6,706 nt of DNA from contig CAIMDR010000657.1 of the NCBI GenBank assembly GCA_903839795.1, positions 1 through 6,706 of the forward strand, read 5' to 3'. Under the pieces are notes generated by a model. The model was not told the DNA's origin and did not search any database. It saw nothing but the letters and a program-made list of their open reading frames with translations. This stretch comes from an uncultured Methylococcaceae bacterium. Its GTDB lineage: Bacteria; Pseudomonadota; Gammaproteobacteria; Methylococcales; Methylomonadaceae. Made by a program: the position numbers and the translations under genes. This document shows positions 1 through 5,009 of this stretch, in pieces; position 1 is the first letter of the stretch; each line of letters begins with the position of its first letter.

Positions 1-596
1 CCCATCGCATGGTAAACCGTTGCCATTTCCAAACCAATAATACCGCCACCGACAATCAACAGCTTTTTAGGAATTTCTTTTAATTCCAACGCATCTGTTG
101 AGTCCCATAAACGCGGATCATCATGCGGAAAAATCGGTATTTTAGTCGGACGTGAACCGGCCGCAATAATAGCCTGATCAAAGCGGATAGTTTGGATGCC
201 CTCTTCAGTTTCTACGGCTACCGTATCCGGTGAGGTAAATTTTCCGATGCCCTGAATAAAAGTCACCTTACGTTGTTTGACCAAGCCTGCCAGTCCGTCA
301 TTTAAGGATTTGGTAATGCTTTCTTTCCAGTCTCTGATTTTATCAATATCAATCGTCGGCTTGCCGTAACTGACACCGTGTTGTTCAAATTCTTCGGTTT
401 CATGAATTATTTGCGCGGCGTGCAGTAAGGCTTTTGAGGGAATACAGCCAACATTAAGACACACGCCACCCAGCACTGGATAGCGTTCAATCAAAACAAC
501 CTGTTTGCCTAAATCGGCCGCGCGAAACGCCGCACTGTAACCGCCAGGGCCGCCACCCAATACCAAAACTTCCGCGTGTAAAACTGCTTCATTCAT
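1..596 (-). CDS. lpdA: Dihydrolipoamide dehydrogenase (E3), N-terminal part, cut by window edge
   Basis: E3 of the pyruvate dehydrogenase complex: a cytoplasmic FAD-dependent disulfide oxidoreductase that reoxidises dihydrolipoyl groups on E2 and passes electrons to NAD+. Translating from the ATG at 596-594 gives 198 complete residues; the family usually has about 470, so the C-terminal part, including the interface domain and the catalytic His-Glu pair, lies beyond the left edge. Seen directly: the FAD-binding glycine motif GGGPGG at residues 14-19 with the acidic end of the next strand at E37; the redox-active disulfide motif CLNVGC with Cys46 and Cys51, followed by IPSKAL; AAGS at 145-148; and the start of the NAD-binding motif GGGIIG at 183-188. 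There is no N-terminal lipoyl domain, which some bacterial E3 proteins carry. It lies 17 nt after the aceF stop, so it is probably co-transcribed. The ribosome binding site is weak (GGGA at 610-607, 10 nt before the ATG), suggesting translational coupling or a lower initiation rate. The same E3 may also serve 2-oxoglutarate dehydrogenase. Confidence 0.97.
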   Translation of the reverse strand, partial: MNEAVLHAEVLVLGGGPGGYSAAFRAADLGKQVVLIERYPVLGGVCLNVGCIPSKALLHAAQIIHETEEFEQHGVSYGKPTIDIDKIRDWKESITKSLNDGLAGLVKQRKVTFIQGIGKFTSPDTVAVETEEGIQTIRFDQAIIAAGSRPTKIPIFPHDDPRLWDSTDALELKEIPKKLLIVGGGIIGLEMATVYHAM

Positions 597-613
597 TGTT
601 AGTGTGTCCCGTG

Positions 614-1924
614 TTAAAGTAACAGGCGGCGAATATCAGCCAGATAGTATTTGACGGTTGCCATAAAGCGGGCACCTTCCGCGCCGTCTATGACCCGGTG
701 GTCGTAGGTTAAATCCAGCGGTAACATCAGGCGTGGCAAAAATTCTTTGCCATTCCAGACCGGTTGCATTTTTGCACGGGTGACGCCCAATATGGCAACT
801 TCCGGTGCATTAACAATCGGTGTAAACGACGTGCCGCCAATTCCGCCAAGGCTGGAAATGGTCATGCAGCCACCTTGCATGTCACCGGGCAATAATTTAC
901 CCAGACGTGCTTTCTCGCTTTTTTCGGCTAATTCAACGGCCTGCTCATTGACGCTTTTGTTGTTGACGTTGCGTAATACGGGCACGACCAAGCCATTAGG
1001 CGTATCAACGGCGATACCGATATTAAAATATTTCTTTAGTATCAAGCTTTCGCCATCGGCAGACAAAGACGCATTGAAGCTGGGAAACTGCTGCATCGCC
1101 GCAACCAGTGCTTTAATGATAAACATCAGACCGGTGATTTTTAACTCGCCTTTGGCTTTTTCAGCATTCAGGGCATTACGAAACGCTTCCATCTCGGTTA
1201 TATCGGCTTCGTCATGGTAGGTTACCATCGGCAGATTTAACCACACACGACTCAGGTTTTGTCCGGTCAGGCGTTTGATTTTGCTGAGTTTTTGGACTTC
1301 GGTTTCACCATAAGGAGAAAAATCAACAGCGGGTATGCTCGGAATACCGGCTCCCGTTGCCACGACGCCTTCAGTAATCACTTTTTTGACAAAGCTTTTT
1401 ACATCGTCTTTTAAAATCCGTCCCTTACGACCGCTACCGGTTTTTATTTTAGCGACATCAACACCCAGTTCGCGTGCAAAAAGACGCACAGACGGTGAGG
1501 CATGGGCTTTTTCGCCGGATACCTCAGGGCTTTGCAAAACTTCCGGCGCTTTCGGTTCGGGTGCGCGTGGCACCGGCAGACTGACCGGTTCCGGCGCTTT
1601 TTCAACGACCGTAGCGGCTGCGGGTGTTTCAGCAACGATAGCAGCGGGTTGCGCCGCCGGTTCGGCAATGCTAATCTCGGCATCACTGACCAATACCGTT
1701 GCAATCAGCGAGCCTTCGGATACGGTATCACCGGGCTTGATATAAACCTGTTGAATAGTGCCGACGGCACTGGACGGCAAGTCCATACTGGCCTTGTCCG
1801 TTTCAAGCGTAGCTACGGTTTGTTCCAGCTCGACGATATCACCGGCTTGAATCAATACTTCAACAACATCAATTTCAGCGACATTACCAACATCGGGAAC
1901 TCTAATTTCACACAAACGAGTCAT
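614..1924 (-). CDS. aceF: Dihydrolipoyllysine acetyltransferase (E2 of pyruvate dehydrogenase), single lipoyl domain
   Basis: E2 core of the pyruvate dehydrogenase complex. It accepts the acetyl group from E1 on a lipoyl arm and transfers it to CoA. The 436-residue protein has, in order: one lipoyl domain at about 1-80 with the lipoylated lysine K44 in ETDKAS; a flexible linker rich in Ala, Pro and Glu at about 82-140; a peripheral-subunit-binding domain at about 142-180 (SPSVRLFAREL to GRILKDDV) that holds E1 or E3; a second linker; and the catalytic acetyltransferase domain from about 208 to the end, with the active-site DHRVIDG motif (H409, D413). E. coli AceF has three lipoyl domains, and one- or two-domain versions are common elsewhere, so the shorter length is natural variation rather than damage. 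The ATG at 1924-1922 is well supported: a strong AAGGA site at 1936-1932 sits 7 nt upstream. The gene starts 15 nt after the aceE stop and ends 17 nt before lpdA. The product is cytoplasmic, with no signal peptide. Confidence 0.97.
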   Translation of the reverse strand: MTRLCEIRVPDVGNVAEIDVVEVLIQAGDIVELEQTVATLETDKASMDLPSSAVGTIQQVYIKPGDTVSEGSLIATVLVSDAEISIAEPAAQPAAIVAETPAAATVVEKAPEPVSLPVPRAPEPKAPEVLQSPEVSGEKAHASPSVRLFARELGVDVAKIKTGSGRKGRILKDDVKSFVKKVITEGVVATGAGIPSIPAVDFSPYGETEVQKLSKIKRLTGQNLSRVWLNLPMVTYHDEADITEMEAFRNALNAEKAKGELKITGLMFIIKALVAAMQQFPSFNASLSADGESLILKKYFNIGIAVDTPNGLVVPVLRNVNNKSVNEQAVELAEKSEKARLGKLLPGDMQGGCMTISSLGGIGGTSFTPIVNAPEVAILGVTRAKMQPVWNGKEFLPRLMLPLDLTYDHRVIDGAEGARFMATVKYYLADIRRLLL

Positions 1925-1939
1925 ATAATTTTCCTTTTG

Positions 1940-4618
1940 TTAAATTAGCCAGGGAGCTTTCGCATCCGCCGCTATGCCGTATTTAGCGATGGCAACCTCT
2001 ACTTTGGCCGCATCAAATTGACCTGAGTCAGCCAAACTTTTTAGTGCCGCAATAGTGACATGGTAACGATCGACTTCAAAAAACCGTCGCAAGTTTTCAC
2101 GGGTATCAGAACGGCCAAAACCATCGGTTCCCAATACGGTGTAAGGCGCAGTAATATAGGCACGAATTTGTTCGGCAAACGCACGGGTATAATCAGTCGC
2201 CGCAATAACAGGCCCTACGGCATTACCCAGGCAACTGGCAACATGCGCTTGTCTTGAAGGTTCTGTTGGATGCAAGCGATTCCAGCGTTCACAGGATTGT
2301 CCATCTCTGGCCAATTCGGTAAAGCTTGGGCAACTCCATAAATCGGCTTCTACGCCCCAATCGTTTTTAAGCAATTCAGCGGCAAACTCGACTTCACGGA
2401 AAATGGTTCCAGACCCCAATAACTGGACTCTTGGCGCTTTGTTTTTTGCGCCCTGACTAAAGCTGTACATGCCTTTAAGAATATCCAGTTCCACGCCTTT
2501 TGGCATGGCCGGATGGCTGTAATTTTCATTCATCACCGTGATGTAATAGAACACATCTTCTTGCTCAACATACATGCGGCGTAAACCGTCCTGAATGATA
2601 ACCGCTACTTCATAAGCATAAGTGGGATCATAAGAGATGCAATTGGGTACGGTCGCTGCCATTAAATGGCTGTGACCATCTTCGTGCTGAAGACCTTCGC
2701 CATTTAAGGTGGTTCTTCCGGCGGTGCCACCCATCAAAAAGCCACGGGTACGTTGATCAGCCGCTGCCCAGATTAAATCACCCACTCGTTGAAAACCAAA
2801 CATCGAGTAATAGATAAAAAACGGAATCATCGGTACGTTATGGGTTGAGTAGGCGGTGCCGGCAGCAATCCAGTCACACAAACCACCCGCTTCATTAATG
2901 CCTTCCTGCAACACTTGACCGTGCTTATCTTCTTTGTAGAACATCAGTTGGTCGGCATCTTGCGGAGTATACAATTGCCCCACTTGTGACCAGATACCCA
3001 ACTGTCTAAACATGCCTTCCATACCAAAGGTTCTTGATTCGTCAGGAACAATAGGCACGATGCGTTTGCCGATATTTTTGTCTTTAACCAAAATATTAAG
3101 CAGATTTACAAACGCCATGGTGGTTGAGATTTCACGACCTTCACGGGTCGCTTCAAGCAAGGTTTTAAAGTCACTTAAAACAGGCACATCCAAGGCATAA
3201 GATTTGGTTCTTCTGGACGGTAAATGACCGCCCAATTCAGCCCGACGCTGCTGCATGTAGACTAGTTCTTTTGAGCCTTCTGCAAAAGTCAGATAAGGAA
3301 GCTTTTGCATTTCCTCATCGGTTACCGGCAAGTCATAGCGATCCCTGAAATGGCTCAGCGAGATGTCGCTCATTTTTTTCTGCTGATGAGAAATGTTCTG
3401 GGCTTCGCCAGACGCGCCCATGCCGTAACCTTTAATGGTTTTGGCTAAAATAACGGTAGGCTGTCCTTTATGATGTACCGCAGCATGAAATGCGGCATAG
3501 GTTTTGGAGGGATCATGGCCGCCCCGATTCAGTTCCCAAATATCACGGTCAGACCAGTCAGAAACCATGGCTTTTAATTCAGGCGTGTTAAAGAAATGTT
3601 CGCGCACATAAGCGCCGTCTTTTGCTTTAAAGGTTTGAAAATCACCATCGACACAGGCCATCATGCGTGCGGCCAGTAAGCCACCCTTGTCACGAGCCAA
3701 TAATGCATCCCAGCGTTGTCCCCAAACCAGTTTAATCACATTCCAACCGGCACCGCGAAATTCACTTTCCAGCTCTTGAATGATTTTTCCATTACCACGC
3801 ACCGGGCCATCCAGGCGCTGGAGGTTACAGTTAATAACAAAAATCAGGTTGTCCAGTTTTTCACGCCCGGCCATACCAATAGCGCCTAATGATTCAGGCT
3901 CATCGGTTTCACCATCACCCAGAAAACTCCAGACTTTACGTTCCGAGGTATTGGCAAAGCCGCGATCCTGCAAATAATGCATGAAACGGGCCTGATAAAT
4001 AGCCATAATCGGGCCGAGTCCCATTGACACGGTTGGGAATTGCCAGAAATCCTGCATCAACCAAGGATGTGGATAAGAAGGCAAACCGTTGCCATCAACT
4101 TCCTGACGGAAGTTATCCATTTGTTCTTGAGTGAGTCTGCCCAGCAAGAAAGCGCGGGCATAATCACCGGGTGTTAAATGACCTTGCGTAAAAATCAAAT
4201 CGCCGTCATGTTGATCTGAAGCGGCATGCCAAAAATGATTGTAACCGACATCATAAAGCGTTGCGGCCGAGGCAAAACTGGCAATATGGCCACCGACATT
4301 GGTGTGCTTGTTTGCCCTTAATACCATCATCATGGCATTCCAACGCACGTAAGAACGGATTTTTTGTTCTATCGTGGCATCGCCGGGAAACTGGGCTTGG
4401 CGGGAAACGGGAATGGTATTGAGATAGGCGGTATTGGCACTAAACGGGATGTCAAATCCTGAATGCCGGGTTGCAGCAACCAGCTGTTCAATCAGAAAGT
4501 GCGCGCGTTCGCTGCCATCTTGATCTAGTACCGATTGCAGTGCTTCAATCCACTCTTTGGTTTCGGTCGGATCAATGTCGTTCTGTCCGGTAATCTCTGA
4601 AATTAAGCTGTTATTCAT
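1940..4618 (-). CDS. aceE: Pyruvate dehydrogenase E1 component, homodimeric type
   Basis: Thiamine diphosphate (TPP)-dependent E1. It decarboxylates pyruvate and reductively acetylates the lipoyl arm of AceF, the committed step from glycolysis to acetyl-CoA. Its 892 residues match the roughly 887 of E. coli AceE and it is complete. Seen directly: the TPP/Mg motif begins GDGETDEPES at 234 and ends with NCNLQ at 263-267. Comparing with E. coli AceE from memory, Mg ligands correspond to D235, N265 and Q267, and active-site residues to H111, H147, H411, E576 and H645. Long conserved stretches include YPHPWLMQDFWQFPTVSMGLGP near 182-203, IPFFIYYSMFGFQR near 598-611 and LGTDGFGRSD near the C terminus. 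The ATG at 4618-4616 is supported by AAGGA at 4629-4625, 6 nt upstream. It is the first gene of the aceE-aceF-lpdA set. The dimeric alpha2-type architecture is typical of gamma- and betaproteobacteria, unlike the split alpha/beta E1 of Gram-positive bacteria and alphaproteobacteria. No frameshift or missing key residue was seen. Confidence 0.98.
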   Translation of the reverse strand: MNNSLISEITGQNDIDPTETKEWIEALQSVLDQDGSERAHFLIEQLVAATRHSGFDIPFSANTAYLNTIPVSRQAQFPGDATIEQKIRSYVRWNAMMMVLRANKHTNVGGHIASFASAATLYDVGYNHFWHAASDQHDGDLIFTQGHLTPGDYARAFLLGRLTQEQMDNFRQEVDGNGLPSYPHPWLMQDFWQFPTVSMGLGPIMAIYQARFMHYLQDRGFANTSERKVWSFLGDGETDEPESLGAIGMAGREKLDNLIFVINCNLQRLDGPVRGNGKIIQELESEFRGAGWNVIKLVWGQRWDALLARDKGGLLAARMMACVDGDFQTFKAKDGAYVREHFFNTPELKAMVSDWSDRDIWELNRGGHDPSKTYAAFHAAVHHKGQPTVILAKTIKGYGMGASGEAQNISHQQKKMSDISLSHFRDRYDLPVTDEEMQKLPYLTFAEGSKELVYMQQRRAELGGHLPSRRTKSYALDVPVLSDFKTLLEATREGREISTTMAFVNLLNILVKDKNIGKRIVPIVPDESRTFGMEGMFRQLGIWSQVGQLYTPQDADQLMFYKEDKHGQVLQEGINEAGGLCDWIAAGTAYSTHNVPMIPFFIYYSMFGFQRVGDLIWAAADQRTRGFLMGGTAGRTTLNGEGLQHEDGHSHLMAATVPNCISYDPTYAYEVAVIIQDGLRRMYVEQEDVFYYITVMNENYSHPAMPKGVELDILKGMYSFSQGAKNKAPRVQLLGSGTIFREVEFAAELLKNDWGVEADLWSCPSFTELARDGQSCERWNRLHPTEPSRQAHVASCLGNAVGPVIAATDYTRAFAEQIRAYITAPYTVLGTDGFGRSDTRENLRRFFEVDRYHVTIAALKSLADSGQFDAAKVEVAIAKYGIAADAKAPWLI

Positions 4619-4649
4619 AGGTGATCCTTTTGGGACAGGTTAGGCATGG

Positions 4650-4678
4650 CTTAAAAAAATTTTTACTATGGGGTTCAA
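4650..4678 (-). promoter_or_regulatory. Weak candidate sigma70-type promoter close to aceE
   Basis: On the minus strand TTGAAC (4678-4673) and TTTAAG (4655-4650) are separated by 17 nt; each matches 4 of 6 consensus positions. Transcription would begin about 20-25 nt before the aceE ATG, leaving just enough room for the AAGGA ribosome binding site. The spacer holds an A/T run (4652-4665) that might instead act as a bent or UP-like element. This is a consensus match only; chance matches of this quality are frequent in AT-rich DNA. Confidence 0.25.
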
Positions 4679-4773
4679 TTTAGTCATTTTGACTGCGTAT
4701 TGACCGGGCTTACAAAACCACGGGGTAAGCATTCCGTATCAATGCAGTCTGAATGGCTGGGTAACGGGTACAT

Positions 4774-4779
4774 AGTATA
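4774..4779 (-). promoter_or_regulatory. Candidate -10 hexamer TATACT upstream of aceE
   Basis: TATACT on the minus strand (5 of 6 matches to TATAAT) lies in a TGTATATACTATG context, about 155 nt before the aceE start. No good -35 hexamer is found at 16-18 nt; the closest TTG-containing site (TTGCGC) is only 13 nt away. If used, the aceE leader would be about 150 nt long. It is an alternative to the promoter closer to the gene. Confidence 0.25.
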
Positions 4780-4825
4780 TACAAATGAAGGGGCGCAATA
4801 CACCCGTTTTAGCAAGTGATGTGAC

Positions 4826-4873
4826 AGATAGTTTACGAAAGTCACGAAAAATACGAAAAAATAGACAGTTTAC
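4826..4873. repeat. Short direct repeats in the aceE upstream region
   Basis: Two near-identical 11-mers, AGATAGTTTAC (4826-4836) and AGACAGTTTAC (4863-4873), start 37 bp apart and match at 10 of 11 positions. Between and overlapping them are three copies of ACGAAA at 4835, 4844 and 4853, spaced exactly 9 bp. A GTGAC/GTCAC inverted pair (4821-4825 and 4841-4845) overlaps the first. Repeats of this kind upstream of a regulated operon may be regulator-binding sites, but I recognise no known operator. The block is A-rich, so chance recurrence of ACGAAA is possible. Confidence 0.4.
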
Positions 4874-4879
4874 ATATAC

Positions 4880-4983
4880 ACTTTCAGATAAATAATTTCT
4901 GTGTCGACAGATACCATCCCTTCGAGGGATGGTATCTGTATGATCTTACAGCGAAGTAAATTGGAAATTTAATTTCTGAAAGT
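4880..4983. repeat. MITE- or REP-like structured element with terminal inverted repeats
   Basis: The 104-bp segment is bounded by a perfect 9-bp inverted repeat, ACTTTCAGA at 4880-4888 against TCTGAAAGT at 4975-4983. The match extends with mismatches to about 16 of 21 positions on each side. Inside sits a perfect 15-bp hairpin (4907-4939). It has no coding capacity, begins 27 nt past the synthetase stop codon and lies wholly between genes. This layout fits a miniature inverted-repeat element or a REP-like intergenic repeat. I see no clear target-site duplication at its edges, and copies elsewhere cannot be checked from one window. Alternatively it is simply the 3' untranslated structure of the synthetase transcript. 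Confidence 0.45.
4907..4939 (-). terminator. Perfect 15-bp hairpin, possible transcription-end structure
   Basis: ACAGATACCATCCC at 4907-4920 is exactly complementary to 4926-4939. A further T-A pair closes it, leaving a 3-nt TCG loop. The hairpin starts about 70 nt beyond the stop codon of the peptide synthetase gene and nearly 290 nt before aceE, where a terminator separating the two units would be expected. Against a classical intrinsic terminator, no uninterrupted T tract follows on either strand. It may act as an RNA-stabilising stem or be part of a mobile repeat. The stem is certain; the function is inferred. Confidence 0.45.
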
Positions 4984-5009
4984 CTTCTATAGATACTCAA
5001 AATGATTCA

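Larger units (their letters stand above)
4619..5009. other. Non-coding gap between the peptide synthetase and aceE
   Basis: No open reading frame with a plausible start and ribosome binding site was found on either strand. The right third holds the inverted-repeat element and hairpin, and the middle holds the short direct repeats. The left part up to the aceE ribosome binding site holds weak promoter hexamers and an A/T run at 4652-4665. A minor 6-bp stem (GCTTAC 4708-4713 with GTAAGC 4725-4730) is present but unconvincing. No PdhR-type palindrome and no pdhR gene is visible upstream, unlike E. coli. Confidence 0.8.

Noticed and set aside
747..1948. Open frames on the plus strand at 747-1220, 1335-1745 and 1502-1948, and a minus-strand frame at 1444-1704
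   Set aside because: They lie entirely or almost entirely inside the well-supported aceF gene in other frames, have low-complexity translations rich in Ser, Arg and Thr, and show no family motifs or ribosome binding sites.
2060..3977. Plus-strand open frames of about 62-65 codons at 2060-2257, 3012-3200 and 3780-3977
   Set aside because: They are antisense to conserved parts of aceE and show no recognisable protein features, so they are shadows of the real gene.
4708..4730. GCTTAC/GTAAGC inverted pair as terminator or riboswitch stem
   Set aside because: Only 6 bp with an 11-nt loop, with no T tract or recognisable aptamer core; expected by chance in a gap of this size.
4957..4975. AT-rich near-palindrome AAATTGG...AATTT resembling half of a PdhR box
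   Set aside because: It lacks the GGTnnnACC core, lies about 340 bp from aceE next to the synthetase stop, and its right end overlaps the inverted repeat of the structured element.
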